Assembly: GCA_018907035.1 (NCBI GenBank) | Contig: JACCIC010000358.1 | Coordinates: forward strand, 119,256 to 183,255 | Source: Sycobia sp. Sy_11 | Lineage: Eukaryota > Arthropoda > Insecta > Hymenoptera > Epichrysomallidae | Length of the DNA: 64,000 nucleotides | Reading direction: 5' to 3' | Program-made: the position numbers and the translations under genes | Notes under the pieces: model-generated | Told to the model about the DNA's origin: nothing | Databases searched by the model: none | The model's input: only the letters and a program-made list of their open reading frames with translations | In this document: one piece after another, positions 10,985 through 22,969 of the stretch | Numbering within the stretch: position 1 is the stretch's first letter | Layout of the letters: each line of letters starts with the position of its first letter

Positions 10985-12620
10985 TTATACTCCCCTTACT
11001 TCAACAATGTTCTTATGGCGGTGATACCGCAATGCTTGTATAGTCCTCTCCTTCCCGTCAAGTTCTTCTTCCACTAAAGCGGTGTATTCAGTACTGACAA
11101 GAGGTTCCATCTTGGCTCCAACAGCATCCAGTTTGTCACGTACGAAGTTTCTAATCGGCTCACCGATTATAACTTTCTCATCTGCGACACATACTGGTAT
11201 GATGACGTAGTCCAGTTCGTACACAGTTCTGTCCAAACAGGTAGTGAGAAAAACCTTTCCTTCCGGTCTTACTATTTTTCCACCGAAACCTCTCAGAATT
11301 CCCATATGTTCTTTTACCTGTATCCGCTGGCTTAAATTATCAGTGATCTCGCACCACACATCGGATCGTATGACGCTGATCTTTGCGACTGACTCCAGCT
11401 TGGCCATCACTGTCAAGCCTTCGATTTTCACTGTCTTATGACTACGGTCATTTTCTTCTTTCCCTTGAGCCAAGCTGATCGAGTTGATTGGCTCCACGCG
11501 AGATGTTCTTGTTTTGGCTTCCGTGCAGTTTCTTGAAAGGTGCTGCGTGCGTCCGCAACTAAAGCACTTAAAGCCATGTCCCTTCTCTGGACATTTATAA
11601 ACTTTATGGCCTTTCCCGCCACTGTTAAAATATTTACTGAATTTTAACTTCGTATCCTGTCCTTTCCATTTCGAAAAAATTGCTTCTCGCGAACTTGACG
11701 TTTCACCTTTGCGTTGACCTTCTCGACGAATTTTGGATTCACGCTTCACAGAATCATAGACATCGAGAGCCTCGGCTAATTTCTCATAATTTTTGCAAAG
11801 ATAAAGCATCGTTTTATTCTATGCATCGCCCTGTATACCACTGACAATGAATTTCAGAATCGCACACTCGGACAGACCTCCTTGATTCCCTAGGCGTCGC
11901 GTTCCGGGACGCTTTTCTCATTTTCTCTAAAATGTCAAACTCCTCAACGTGGCTCCCGAAGGTGCGTTCCAACGCTGGATCTAGTGTCGTCCATGAAGTA
12001 ATATCACTCGTTGTTTTATCCAATCTTCAGCTACTTTAGTTAACGCTCTTTTAGGACGAACGCTCTTCCACTCGCGCTCAGTAACTGGACCTCCTTCTGC
12101 AAGCGCTCCAGTGTGACCTGCATCTCAAGTATCTTTACCTACTCCTGTTGCTTCTCCTCGAGGAGCATCTCTATCGTGGATTGATCCATGTTTACCATCT
12201 TCGATTTCCAACGCTTCGTCCTTTGCTCCTGTAAGTGCGTTACAGATTTCTTTACCGCTCTCGATGGCTGTTGACGAATGGGCTGCTGCTCCTTTTTCGG
12301 TTTTGATGGCCATGGTAATTCCGTTCCTTCCAAGGTGCTTTGATTTGCACCTATTGCCTGCGCCAACTTCGTCGTATTCCCTGCGTGCGCCAGGACTTTC
12401 CCGAAGGTTATCTATTCGGTTACACACTTTTGCGTTAACTCACGAGGTACCACTCTTAATGCGATCGTCGATGGCTCTCTTCTGCTCAGTCGCTTATCTC
12501 TGTACATCTTTCCGACGTACCTCAAAGCTCCGCTTCTACGAGAATAGCAATGCCCACCGTTCAGTCCTGTGCAATCCCACGTGTTCCTCAGCTATCGCCT
12601 TCGCTTCCTCAAAGGTGCAG
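10985..12620 (-). pseudogene. Gypsy Gag-protease remnant
   Basis: The longest open part (11809-10985) carries a CCHC zinc knuckle, CFSCGRTQHLSRNC, after a Lys-rich stretch. It then has a retropepsin-like domain in which the usual active-site triplet is replaced: AKLESVAKISVIRSDV stands where an LIDTGA-like block is expected. Upstream on the minus strand, 12023-11814 and 12620-12125 read as earlier parts of Gag (coiled, charged, with SCTFEEAKAIAEEH) in other frames with stops. No reverse transcriptase follows. Gag coats the RNA and the protease cleaves it; with the catalytic motif lost and frames broken this copy is dead. Confidence 0.7.
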
Positions 12621-12962
12621 CTTTGATCTAAGTCTCACTCCTCGAACACGTTCCTTCAATCTTGTATTGTCCGTTTTATCGAGGATAACTGCAATGTCGG
12701 TTGAGCCTCCACTTGTAGGAATAATGATCAAGTGTATGCAGAAATCAAGAAAACAGAATTTAAACAGAACAACTGTTTGAGGGTGATACCGGACTGCCAG
12801 ACCTCTCGTTACAATCTTGCCCATAATCTTGCCTCTGGCTAGATCAGGGGATTCTTCACAATTCCCCACAATTAGAATCTCAGCTTTGAAAGCAGCCCTA
12901 AAGATCCACTTTTATTCCGCGTTTTACGGTCTGCTGAACAACCCTATAGGTAGAAGTTGATC

Positions 12963-13350
12963 AGGCTCACGTGAGGATACAAAGTGACCATATAGAACGT
13001 TTATCAGTAAAAATAACATTTTCAAAATCTCTATCAATATTCTCATGTGCCCAAGCGAGTCGCTTTGTCACATGCTTTTCAGTCAACAGAGACTTCTTCA
13101 TTGTGTTCCGTCATTTCAGGCTATGAGTACGAAGACGGGTTCGGATAGCTGCGTAGGATATATCTAAACCTTTTGCCATTAATTTTGGATATCCTTGCCG
13201 CAGTGTTAAAGCAGGATTCTGGAAAAACAGATTCTTTATTCTTTCTTCATCTATTTTGTCCACTTTTCCTATCGAGCCACGTTCCGTACAAATGCCCTCG
13301 ATTTTCTCATATATTTAACAGCAGCTGGCTGCGACATTTTGGGACCATTC
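12963..13350 (-). pseudogene. Tc1/mariner-superfamily transposase, N-terminal remnant
   Basis: On the minus strand a start MSQPAAVKYMRKSRAFVRNV at about 13341 leads into an HTH region. After several stops there is TKRLAWAHENIDRDFENVIF followed by TDKRSIWS, which is the R..W..(h)...VxFTDE block of Tc1-like enzymes with the first catalytic Asp. The rest of the catalytic domain is absent. Three or more stops show it is dead. It is a different copy from 3472-3804, which has the C-terminal half. Confidence 0.6.
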
Positions 13351-14175
13351 GGATGGATGCAAAAAAAAATAGCCTTGTAGCGCGATGCGTACTTAGCACT
13401 CGTTACGTTTAACGTCATTCTCTTTCAAAAGATCAACGACAACTGAATCTTTGTTTACAATGCATCAATGACAAATCTTTCCTCTATCCTGTCTTCCCTC
13501 TATCTTCCCCATATACCTGTCAGTTAAGTCGATCACGCTCTTACTTAACTGACTGTACATTATCAAAAAAGAAAAGGTACGAAAGTCTTTCTGTCGAGGT
13601 CCTGACGGTATAAAGTTCTGGACCTTACTAAAACCTGAGTAATAGGAGAAAACAAGGCATGACGGACATTTCAAATGAAAATAAGTCCAGTTATTTCAAT
13701 TTTGAATTTAAGTAAAAATTAAAAAGTGAAAATGGAAAACAAAAGTCTATAATCTAAACTGCCATTTTTTACAAAAAAATGAATGAAACAAATTTATTAA
13801 ATAAATTCTCAAATCTCACAAAAGACCAGTACCCCCATCTCCCCTTCCTCGGCATGGCACACGAGGGTCCAAAGGATAGGACACAATCAACATAAGAAAT
13901 TACAAAATAATTATATCTATATAATAATAGTCTATATAATAATATATAATAAGAATTATTGTAAGTAAATAAAAATTAAGCAAATGCAACAAAAATTACT
14001 TTATTAAACATTTATAATTAAACAGATCGTATAATAAATATGACTTTCTCTATTTTTAATAAATCATAAAATAAATAATAAATAATAAATAATAATAAAT
14101 AAAATAAATAATAAAAATAATGATTAATTGGAGTTTTGGAGATGCCAGAGAGATTGTTCTGAGATGATGATATTC

Positions 14176-14176
<1 letters not shown>

Positions 14177-14236
<60 letters not shown>
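14177..14236. repeat. (TA)n microsatellite
   Basis: About 60 bases of pure TA inside repeat copy B. Copy A has only a short TA-rich site here (near 890). Confidence 0.95.
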
Positions 14237-14238
<2 letters not shown>

Positions 14239-14566
14239 CTGACGTTAGTGCAATTAAGATAGCTAATTTCTTTAGTTCGGATGTTTAGAATGTGCAAAAT
14301 AGTAAAAAATTACCATGGAAAGCATATATAATTTTTACTTTAAATAAAAAGTAAAAAATCACCATTATCTAGAAAAGTAAGTTGAACAGTATACTTGTGT
14401 ATTTAATAGGATTAAATTTTACATAAGGAGTAAGTACAGCTTCTAAATATAATGACATATTATGCCCTATATTATAATTATTTAAATATGATACAATATT
14501 TCTTTATATATAAAATTTTACAAAAAATATTTTTATATTATATATTATGATATTATTGACAGCAAT

Positions 14567-14579
<13 letters not shown>

Positions 14580-14624
<45 letters not shown>

Positions 14625-14625
14625 T
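14580..14625. repeat. (TA)n microsatellite at gypsy boundary
   Basis: TA/CATA repeat directly flanking the low-coordinate end of the gypsy element. Confidence 0.9.
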
Positions 14626-14649
14626 GTGATGCCGCGAAATCACGATCAC

Positions 14650-15965
14650 CCAAAACGAACTTTACGCTCTACCGGGGTGTTCTCGTTCGCGCACGCACAC
14701 ACTGAGCCTGGGACTGGCAACGTCGCGAGGGGAGGGGACATATCCCTTTAGTTTCGACACGTGCACCCTCGCGTTTCGCCGACTCGGTCCTGGAATACCA
14801 GTATATACTTGTATTGCCCCTTACTCGGGGGAAGCTCGACGACATCGGCAGCCACAACGACCCAAGGTTTTTCCACGATGCGATGACCCATCAGTCCTTG
14901 TGGCCCGGTTTGCGTGGGCTTATGTCGCTGGCACTCGGGACACTGCCGAACATAGGTGTTCGTATCGTGAGAGATTCCCGGCCAGTCGTAATCTATCGGA
15001 TTTCTGTACGTCTTCTTGACACCCAGATGGCCAGCTGACGGTTCCTCATGTGCCTCACGCAACACTCTCTCTCGGTGGTCCGTTGGTTCAACGAGTTTCC
15101 AATCCTCTTGGCCCTCTGTCACGTTCTCCAAAATAGAGTTCACCCTGCGCCTATATAGCATACCATCGTGTACACTCCACCCCGGAAACTTGTATGGGAA
15201 TTCTATGACTTCCTGAACCCTCTGGGTGTACCATTCATCCTCACACGGTTTGAATGCAGCAATTTTTTCGAACTCATTCTCGAACATCCGGGACAACGCA
15301 TCCGGGACGTGGTGAATTGCTCCACGCCTGTGTACTATCTCAAAATCCCATTGCTGCATTTCTAAGGCCCAGCGGGACAGGCGGCCAGTAGGTTCTTTCA
15401 GGGTCCGGAGCCAGCGAAGTGCGCTGTGGTCCGTAATTGCTGTGAACTTATAGCCTTCCAGGTATGGTCTCAACTTCTTGATTGACCATAGCAACGCTAA
15501 GCACTCTTTCTCTGAGGTCGTATAGTTGCGCTCCGCCGCGGTCAATACACGATTCATGTAGACTATTGGATGCTCACCATCCTCTCCCTCTTGCGTCAGT
15601 ACTGCCCCGATCGCGTAATGGCTCGCATCACACTGTACCGAGAATGGCTTCGAAAAATCCGGTCGTGCGAGCACTGGCGCGGTCGTCAACGCCTCCTTGA
15701 GTTTGTTGAATGCCTCTTCCTGATCTGTGTCCCAGGTCCATGGTTGGCCCTTCCGTAATAACTTAACTAACGGGATTTTCAGTTCCGAATCTTTATCGAT
15801 GAATCTCGAATACCAGCCAACCATGCATAGGAACCGCCGCAGTTGCTTCACGGTCCTCGGGGCTAGGTACTCAACAATGGTCGTACTTTCTCCGGGTCCG
15901 GTCTCAGACCTCCCCGATCCAACAGAAACCCGAGGTACGCCACTTGAGAACAGCAAAACTCGCAC
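14650..15965 (-). pseudogene. Gypsy Pol: RT thumb, RNase H, truncated integrase
   Basis: This frame continues Pol after a stop and frame change at about 16022-15890. RT/RNase H tether: LRRFLCMVGWYSRFI. RNase H: SVQCDASHYAIGAVL, SEKECLALLW and ITDHSALRWL carry its acidic residues, ending HVPDALSRM. The integrase zinc domain follows (GHLGVKKT, then CPECQRHK), then the first catalytic Asp region (VVVAADVVELP) and YKYILVFQD. From there it jumps straight to the Pol C-terminus; another frame reads VHVSKLKGYVPS near 14760-14720. The second Asp and the Glu of integrase are deleted, so the product could not integrate. Confidence 0.85.
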
Positions 15966-16021
15966 ATCTTCCTATTTACGGATAGTCCTGCACCTCTCAG
16001 TCGTTTCAACACGCGCTCTAG

Positions 16022-17161
16022 CTAGGCCATGTGGTCCTCAAACGATTCCGTCGCCACAATAATGTCGTCCAGGTATCCAAATACATTAGGTTCGTACTCT
16101 GGTCCGAACAGTACGTCGATGAGCCGCTGGAAGGTCATGGGGGCGTTCGTCAGGCCGAACGGCATTCTGGTGAACTGCCAGAGACCTGATCCGGGTACTG
16201 CGAAGGCCGTGAACTTCCTGCTCTTTGCGTCGATTGGTACCTGGAAGTATGCTTCCTTCAGGCCTACCTTCGATAAGAATCTGGCCTTACGCAGTTTATC
16301 TAAGATAGAATCCATACTAGGTAACGGATAGGCGTCCTTGACGGTGACAGCGTTCAGGTCTCTGTAGTCCACACAGAAACGGAACGAACCGTCGGACTTT
16401 TTCACGATAACAGGCGCGCTGCTCCACTCACTGGCCGAGCGCTCGATCACTCCTTTCTCGAACATCTTCTTCACTTCATCCTGTGCTACTTGCATCATCA
16501 TCGGCGACATGCGTCTCGGCCGGTGTTTGACTGGAGCCGCGTCCTGTACCTCTATTCTATGTTCGGTCAGGGTAGTCGCTCCCAATCGTTCAGCGGCCTC
16601 GGGCAACAACTTACTCACGAGGTCCTCGACTAAGGTCCTTTGGTCCTCGCTGGCTTCGACGATACCCGCGCATTCGGCCGTTATAGCTAACTGTTCCTCT
16701 TCTGCTTCTTGCCCCGTGCGGCTAAACACTCTCCACCTATCGCCTCGTACACGCCACTGCTCAGGTCCAAGACGGGCTTCGATCTCCCAGATCTGGCAAA
16801 AGTCCATACCCAAAATAATGTCATGGTCCAGGAATCTCGCAGCTTTGACTGACAACTCTCCGACAACTCCATCCACTTCTATTATTAGCGGTAGCTCGCC
16901 TAGCATGGTCGTCCCTCCGCCGAGGGCACTCTGAAGCCTCGTCGAGGTCGGCCGTAGTCGATCCTTGAATCGCTCGGTTACTCGAGGTCCGACGACCGAA
17001 ACTACGGCTCCAGGATCGAACAGTGCGCGATAATTCATCCCGTTCATCCCCACGGGAAGAAACAACCGATTCTCTAACGTCGCACCGGCTACCTCAGGTC
17101 CCTCTTGGTCCAGGCCGGTTTCCTCCGTTCGTTTCGTTTCATCTAGGTCCTGGGACTCCAC
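16022..17161 (-). pseudogene. Gypsy Pol: protease and reverse transcriptase
   Basis: About 380 codons open. Protease: ALFDPGAVVSVVG, where DTGA is usual (Thr to Pro), then ILGMDFCQIW. Reverse transcriptase: VIERSASEWSSAPVIVKK, FRFCVDYRDLN, PLPSMDSILDKL, MPFGLTNAPMTFQRL and the catalytic GYLDDIIVAT. Four residues or so later a TAG stop ends the frame at HMA. The following sequence continues as normal RT in the same frame for a short stretch, so the stop is a lesion. The open frame has no ATG at its upstream edge; it would be reached by frameshift from the 17238-17768 frame. Same reading frame as gag but offset from the linker between them. Confidence 0.85.
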
Positions 17162-17237
17162 AGGTCCTGGTGTTCGATCTAACCCCGCTCCAACTCTACT
17201 CCCCCCCCCTGAACGTTGCTGTGGGGAGGATCCGGCA

Positions 17238-17768
17238 TTAGCCAGGCTGTCTCGGCCATCTAGGCGGCGGAAACTCTAATTTCTTCAATACTTGGTTTAA
17301 TCGGTGGCTAGCGTCTCGAGAGGCACTCTCCGCTTCGGACGCTGCTCTCGCGTCTATCGTTGGTTGGGGTGGTCTTAGACTACACGGTCTCTCCTCCGCA
17401 TGCCACTTCGCTCCCTCGGTCTGACGCTCCCTCGGTGACTCCCCGATCTGCACTTGACCTATCCAACAGTCCTCGATCTCACGATTCTCTCGCCTCTCAC
17501 ACCGGACTCCGGTGTTCTCCTTCGGTACATTTCGCTCTAGCATCGTATGCTCCACTTGATCGGCTGCCTTACACGCAGGCTCCTCCGGTTCACGCTTGAC
17601 TTGCGGCTGGGCGTCACCGCTTAGAGACTCCTTTTTCTTCGTGATGGCTCCCTTGGACTTCGGCATGGGGTTCGGTCCTAACGGTGTCCCGAGGGTGAAC
17701 GGGTGGTTGCGGGACTGTTGCGTCCCTCCGTCCTCTCGTTTCCCAACCTCGTACAGATGGGGGTGCAA
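17238..17768 (-). CDS. Gypsy gag-pol linker frame
   Basis: A frame shifted by one from gag that overlaps the last ~90 bases of gag and runs to about 80 bases before the protease frame. The product is hydrophilic and rich in Glu, Lys, Arg and Pro with no recognised fold. Its position suggests pol is reached from gag by ribosomal frameshifting in the 17768-17678 overlap, as in many gypsy elements. A second shift near 17240 is needed to enter the protease, which is probably damage. Confidence 0.4.
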   Translation of the reverse strand: MHPHLYEVGKREDGGTQQSRNHPFTLGTPLGPNPMPKSKGAITKKKESLSGDAQPQVKREPEEPACKAADQVEHTMLERNVPKENTGVRCERRENREIEDCWIGQVQIGESPRERQTEGAKWHAEERPCSLRPPQPTIDARAASEAESASRDASHRLNQVLKKLEFPPPRWPRQPG

Positions 17769-19417
17769 TCAGGGCAGTCACAGATTGCAACTCCCTCTCG
17801 GCCGCACCATTGGCACGACAGCGTGCTTCTCCGACTCCTCGGGCAGTCGGTGGCATAATGGCCGCGTTGATGGCACCGGTAGCATGAGATGCTCGGGCAG
17901 TTCGCCGCCCGGTGTCCTACCGCTCTATAGTGGAAGCACGAACCGTAGAAGCGTCCGTCTTCCCTATCACGCTCTGGCAGTGAGCTTCTCCGAGTCCCCT
18001 CGCGGCCACGATTCTGCCACCGACCGTTGTCGTCGAACTGGCGACTCGGACGTTGTGGCGATCGGATTCTTGGTTGCCGCGCTTCCCAACTTCTTGACCG
18101 CTGTCGCGGTACATTGGGAGATGGCCGTCTCACGGCTGCAGCATAGCTCTGCGGTCTCTCCGGTTTGGTCGTCGTCCTCGGTCTCGGCGTCCGGGTCTCT
18201 ACAGGTCCCTGTACGGCCGCTACCTCGCTGCTCTTGGCTTTCGCTCCTTTGGTCCCCCTCCGAGTCTCCTTGTATCCTTCACTATCGGTCGACTCAGTCC
18301 TTCGGCCTCTATCACTCTGCGGGATGGCCGCGACCTTCGTCGCCTTGACCTTAGCTACGGCGGGAGCAGCGCTACGGAATCTCATCTTGTCCTTCACTGT
18401 TGGTGCGCTCCACCGGTTTTGGAGCTCCATGGTTCGCTCCATCTCGAGGCCATAGCGTGTTAATTCTGTAAAGTTGGTGAACGTCTTGCCCACCATGTAG
18501 ACCTGATACTCTGGTCGTAGGTTGTTGGCAGCGACCATCACCTGCTCGTTCAACGGCGGCGGTCTCCGGAAGTACGAGACAATGTGTCTGAACTTGGCGA
18601 CGAAGGTGGCGACGGTCTCGCTGCGGTCCTGCGTCCTCGAATAATGTTTCCTTCGAAAGTCGTCCTCGTCCAGCTGGTTTATGAACCTAAGCCTGAACGC
18701 CTCTTCAAAGGCCGCCCAGATACTAGTCTCCGCCCGTATGGGTCGATACCACTGTTTAGCATCTCCTTTCAAGGTACTGGGGATCGCCCTGATTAATTCG
18801 CTCTCCATCAGGCGGGCTGAGTATCGGCACTCTTCGAGGTCCGCGAAGTATTCTTCCGGATACTCCTGGTCGGTTCCCGAGAACTTGATGTCCCAGTCCT
18901 TTAATATTCTGGCTGGCGTGTGCTGTCCGTAACCGCGGCTGCTCCCGTGTGGACACGCGCACGGGGGCGAGGTCGTCCTCACCGAATCTCTCTCCAGGTT
19001 CATGTTGCGGACGGGAGGTGGCGGCGGACAACAGTCTCTGCCAGTATTTACAGTCCGTTTGGTCGGAGCGTGCTCTCTTGTAATAGTCGGTCCGTATTCT
19101 GTGGCTCTCCCTCCGGTTTTACCTACTTTACCGGCGCCAGGTCTGGGAGTCGGTGCACACGCGGCTTCGGGACGATCGCATCCGCCGTGCTCACTGTCCT
19201 CGTCAGACGCCAGGTTTGCGTCGTCATCAACTTTTCTCCTGACGCGAGGGCCGGATACGCTGCGGGCGATGCTCCTACCATCGCCGGTCACTCGTCGGTT
19301 CAGCTGCGTCTCGGGCGGAACGCTACGGCGCCGACACTGCTGGTCGAACTGTGATAGGATTGATCGACGATCAATCTCGTCCTGTAACCGCAGCCGCTCT
19401 TCCTCATTGCTCCTCAT
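17678..19417 (-). CDS. Gypsy Gag
   Basis: Open to 19573, but the first ATG in frame is at 19417 (MRSNEEERLRL), giving about 579 residues. Order: charged coiled N-terminus; Arg/Asp-rich linker; Pro-rich CCPPPPPV; capsid-like domain starting near ARILKDWDIKFSGTDQEYPE with GDAKQWY and a WAAFEEAFRLRF block; basic region; then knuckles CFHYRAVGHRAANC (second Cys replaced by Tyr), CYRCHQRGHYATDC (complete CCHC) and CQWCGREGVAICDC. Gag forms the particle and binds RNA. The frame is uninterrupted although pol is broken, so this insertion is fairly young or gag is read correctly by chance. A plus-strand open frame here is a shadow. Confidence 0.8.
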   Translation of the reverse strand: MRSNEEERLRLQDEIDRRSILSQFDQQCRRRSVPPETQLNRRVTGDGRSIARSVSGPRVRRKVDDDANLASDEDSEHGGCDRPEAACAPTPRPGAGKVGKTGGRATEYGPTITREHAPTKRTVNTGRDCCPPPPPVRNMNLERDSVRTTSPPCACPHGSSRGYGQHTPARILKDWDIKFSGTDQEYPEEYFADLEECRYSARLMESELIRAIPSTLKGDAKQWYRPIRAETSIWAAFEEAFRLRFINQLDEDDFRRKHYSRTQDRSETVATFVAKFRHIVSYFRRPPPLNEQVMVAANNLRPEYQVYMVGKTFTNFTELTRYGLEMERTMELQNRWSAPTVKDKMRFRSAAPAVAKVKATKVAAIPQSDRGRRTESTDSEGYKETRRGTKGAKAKSSEVAAVQGPVETRTPRPRTTTKPERPQSYAAAVRRPSPNVPRQRSRSWEARQPRIRSPQRPSRQFDDNGRWQNRGREGTRRSSLPERDREDGRFYGSCFHYRAVGHRAANCPSISCYRCHQRGHYATDCPRSRRSTLSCQWCGREGVAICDCPDCTPICTRLGNERTEGRNSPATTRSPSGHR

Positions 19418-19620
19418 GCCACCCGTTTTTGATCTTCTAGACGGCACAATGAACCCGACTGGTCTGCCCAGCTGACCGTTGACACCACTTCCGGGTTGAT
19501 CGTAACCGGTTGGGAGTCTGACTTCGGTAGGGTGTTCCCCGCAGTGGTGTACTTTAGCGTGGTGGTGGTGCACGTCGTCACGGTGACCGTCAGAGCCCTG
19601 CCGGGAATCTCTTATAAATT

Positions 19621-21035
19621 TATAAATCTCTTTTTATAGCTTCAATTGGTTATTAAACTGACATAGACATCCCTACTGTATTGTAGAAATATTCTTCTGC
19701 AGGTAACTGGATTCTTGCTTAAATTGTTGTTAAATGGTTTATAATAATAACCTATAATAATAATACCACCATAGGGCAACAAAATCATTGGAGGGTAGAT
19801 AAATTTTAAATAAAAAAAAAATTTATATTTTACATTACTGTAATGTAGACTTGCTGATAAGAAAAAAAGATTTAAATAGTAAATTAAACTAAGCAGCTTC
19901 GGGAGTGCTTAGAAAAATTTCTAACCCGCAATGAAATTCGTCGTGGCTTAATCCCCTATTTTAATTTCTAATCATTCATAGTCCTAGTAAATTTTTTTTT
20001 ATCATTCGCGCAAATTTAATTCAAGAAAGATAACCAAAAAAAACATCATTAATTTCGTTACAAATGTATAATAAAGTTCAAACATATGTAGTCTGGACAG
20101 AACAAACTTATGCATTATAACACTGAAATAGTGCTTGCCACTATGCCTGATTCCTTTTTTTTTAAAAAGAATAAAATCCTCCCTTTCTCTTTTTTTTCCT
20201 ATTTTAGTGTACTCGGACACTACGAATGTCAGAAATCTAATAATAATTAAATTTAACTATCAAATTGAAATTGATTACCACAAAATCGGTACCTTACTAA
20301 GTTAAGAATAATTAACAATAAATTCCAAGTCACTTATACTAAGTTAATTTTTAGGGCATTCATAAAGTAACATACGTCATTTTTTTTTGTTCCCGAGCAT
20401 CATACTAATACCAATGATGACTTTAATTTAAAAATACCCCATTTAAATAGTCGTTGACTATTCCCTGCATTCAAAGAGAAATTCTAAATTTAAGGCAAAT
20501 TTTAAAAAGGTATTAACGCCTAAAGATTTTTTTTTTTGTTTATAAACTGAATTGTATAAATTTTTAAACAAGAGAGCAAATTACATACAATATAATCCTG
20601 TGCAAAAAAAAAAGAGAAATTAATTTAAATTGCGACAACAACAAAAAAAAAATCCAAAGATTCCAAGCAAAAATGGAAAAAAAATCATATCTCACTTTAA
20701 TAGGAAATTTTTTTTTAAAAAAAATTTCTTAACAAGAATTATGTGATCGCTGCAAAGGAAGCTTAATTCAATTAATTTTTATATATTATCACATTATTTG
20801 AATTTAATAATAAACTATATATTATTATAATTAATTTAATTTAATAGTAAACTATATATATAATACACTATTCTTAAATATTTATGTTATGGCTAAATAA
20901 TGATTTGTAAATTTAATTTATATAGATAATACTTTGTATGTGCTCCACAACAGAAAAAAAAATTAAATTATATTTAATTAATGTTTCCACGAATCGAAAA
21001 TAAATGCTAATTTTACTCTAGGTTAACACATACTA
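19621..21035. other. AT-rich sequence, nothing recognised
   Basis: Very AT-rich with many A and T homopolymers. A minus-strand frame at 20002-20220 starts MSEYTKIGKKREREDF but has no features I recognise and is probably chance. The segment does not align clearly with copy A of the surrounding repeat, so its origin is open. Confidence 0.5.
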
Positions 21036-22317
21036 TCAGGTATGTGAATAAGTCTTTCCCGTTTTTTTCAAATTTTGAGCCTTTATTGTGAAAAAATGGT
21101 TACAAATGAATTATTGAAAGTATTGGCCATCGCTAGCTACAACTTTTTCCCATCTTTCTGGCAACATACGAATCCCGTTGCAAAAAAATTCGACCGGTTT
21201 GGCCTCTATCCAGTCATCCACCCATTTTTTGGCTTCCTCGTAGGAATGGAAGTGCTGGTCAGCCAGGCCATGCGTCATCGATCTGAAGAGATGGTAATCA
21301 GACGGAGCAACGTCTGGACTATACGGCGGGTGGGGTAGGACTTCCCATTTGAGCGTTTCTAAGTATGTTTTCACCGGCGGTGCAACATGTGGGCGAGCAT
21401 TGTCATGTTGCAAAATAACTTTGTCGTGCCTGTCGGAGTATTGTGGCCGTTTTTCTCACAGTGCGCAGCTCAAACGCATCAATTGTCGTCGATAGACCTC
21501 GCCTGTGATCCTTTCATTCGATTTCAGAAGCTCATAGTAAACCACACCTAGCTGGTCCCACCATATACAGAGCATGAGCTTGGCGCCATGAATATTTGGC
21601 TTGGCCGTCGATGATGATGCATGGCCGGGTAGTCCCCATGATTTTCTTCGCTTCGGATTATCGTAACGTATCCACTTTTCATCGCCAGTTACGATACGAT
21701 GCAGAAAACCCTTTCTTTTATGTCGCTGAAGCAGCTGTTCGCAAGTGAAAAAACGCCGTTCGACGTCTCTCAGCTTCAGTTCGTACGGCACCCAATTTCC
21801 TTGCTTTTGGATCATTCCCATGGCTTTCAAACGCTTGGAAATGGTTGTTCGGTCAACTCCCAATGCTTCAACAAGTTCTTCTTGCGTTTGACAAGAATCT
21901 TCATCAAGCAAAGTCGCCAATTCTCGATCTTCAAAGATTTGCGGCCGCCCGGAACGCTCCTTGTCTTCCACGTCGAAATCACCGCTTTTGAAGCGTCGAA
22001 ACCATCCGCGAACACTTGAATCATCGACACAACCTTCTCCATAAGCCTTCTGAAGCAATAGATGCGTCTCTGCAGCAGATTTCTTCAAATTGAACCAATA
22101 AAGTGAAACTTCCCGCAAATGACGTCGACTCGGCTCAAATTTCGACATTTTCACGATATCAAAAATTTATGATGCGAAAAAATTTTAACTAATGTGTTAG
22201 TATGGAATTGTTGACATATGAATAAGCTTTGATTATGACATATGTAACCATTGAATACTCGCACAGTATTGGTGGCGCCATCTCTTACAAAAAACGGGAA
22301 AGACTTATTCACACTCC
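21036..22317 (-). mobile_element. Mariner family 1, copy M1
   Basis: 1282 bp flanked by TA on both sides (21034-21035 and 22318-22319). The inverted ends share GTGTGAATAAGTCTTTCCCG (or GTATGTGAATAAG at the other end), followed by a run of T. Nearly identical to the copies at 35137, 40395 and 57051, so insertion is recent. It lies inside repeat copy B. Confidence 0.95.
21111..22148 (-). pseudogene. Mariner transposase, one nonsense codon
   Basis: Starting at the ATG at 22148 the frame reads to TGA at about 21456, where the sister copies have CGA (Arg), and then continues in the same frame to the normal end at 21111. The single change is C to T at a CpG. The domains are an N-terminal HTH pair, the GDEKWIRYDNPKRR block with the first Asp, QHDNARPHV with the second, and APSDYHLF with the third, spaced D34D. 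The enzyme would cut mariner ends at TA. This copy would give only the DNA-binding half and part of the catalytic core. Confidence 0.9.
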
Positions 22318-22736
22318 TAATATATTAATATAGGAACTGTACTTAATCCTTATACAAAATTCAGTATTATAAAATCACTATCATATTCTTTTTGTTTTAT
22401 AAAATAATTATGGTTTTATGAAATTTCACATTCGAAGTAAAAATTATATATTCTTTCCACGCTGCTTTTTCAGATCTATTCTGTCTAATACTGGTGTGTA
22501 TAGAAGTAACTACTTAAACGCCTCAATTGCATCCTGTAAACACTCAAAATTCTCATTTCCTCATAAAGTATGAGTATTAAAAATTCTAGCTAAAATACTA
22601 TTCTGGAAATTGATAAATAGATATATTTGAAATGTTGGAGGTTTCTCATAGGAAACAATTTATTTATTAAAAATTTTTTTAGCGTGCACAGAAATATGAA
22701 ATCTGCATAGGCAATAACATTGTTGCCTACATCAAG

Positions 22737-22738
<2 letters not shown>

Positions 22739-22779
<41 letters not shown>
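22739..22779. repeat. (TA)n microsatellite
   Basis: TA tract inside repeat copy B. Confidence 0.9.
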
Positions 22780-22780
<1 letters not shown>

Positions 22781-22912
22781 TATACTTTAGGTTCAGAAAA
22801 CATTCGTTTAGAATAATTACTTTCTTCTTATATTTTCATTTATCTATTGGATCAAGCTCTTACTCATCTCGTACCTCTCTGTAATCGCAAATCTCTGTAT
22901 TACATTTCTATG

Positions 22913-22917
<5 letters not shown>

Positions 22918-22964
<47 letters not shown>
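22918..22964. repeat. (TA)n microsatellite at LTR boundary
   Basis: TA tract directly left of the solo LTR-like block. Confidence 0.9.

Positions 22965-22969
<5 letters not shown>

Larger units (their letters stand above)
14627..19620 (-). mobile_element. Ty3/gypsy retrotransposon, internal part without clear LTRs
   Basis: About 5 kb, GC-richer than its surroundings, carrying Gag, protease, reverse transcriptase, RNase H and a truncated integrase in minus-strand order. No matching terminal repeats are visible at 14627 or 19620; the sequence goes from coding into AT-rich DNA within 50 bases of each end. Near the 5' side the minus strand reads GGTCACCGTGACGACGTGC, which resembles a tRNA-Trp type primer site (TGGTGACCCCGACGTG), but this is tentative. 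Most of the integrase core is deleted. It interrupts repeat copy B. Confidence 0.85.

Noticed and set aside
17596..18348. 250-codon plus-strand open frame
   Set aside because: It is antisense to the gypsy gag, in GC-rich sequence where antisense frames stay open; no recognisable domain.
20002..20220. 72-codon minus-strand frame MSEYTKIG...
   Set aside because: It lies in very AT-rich DNA, has no homologue I recognise and no splice or promoter context.
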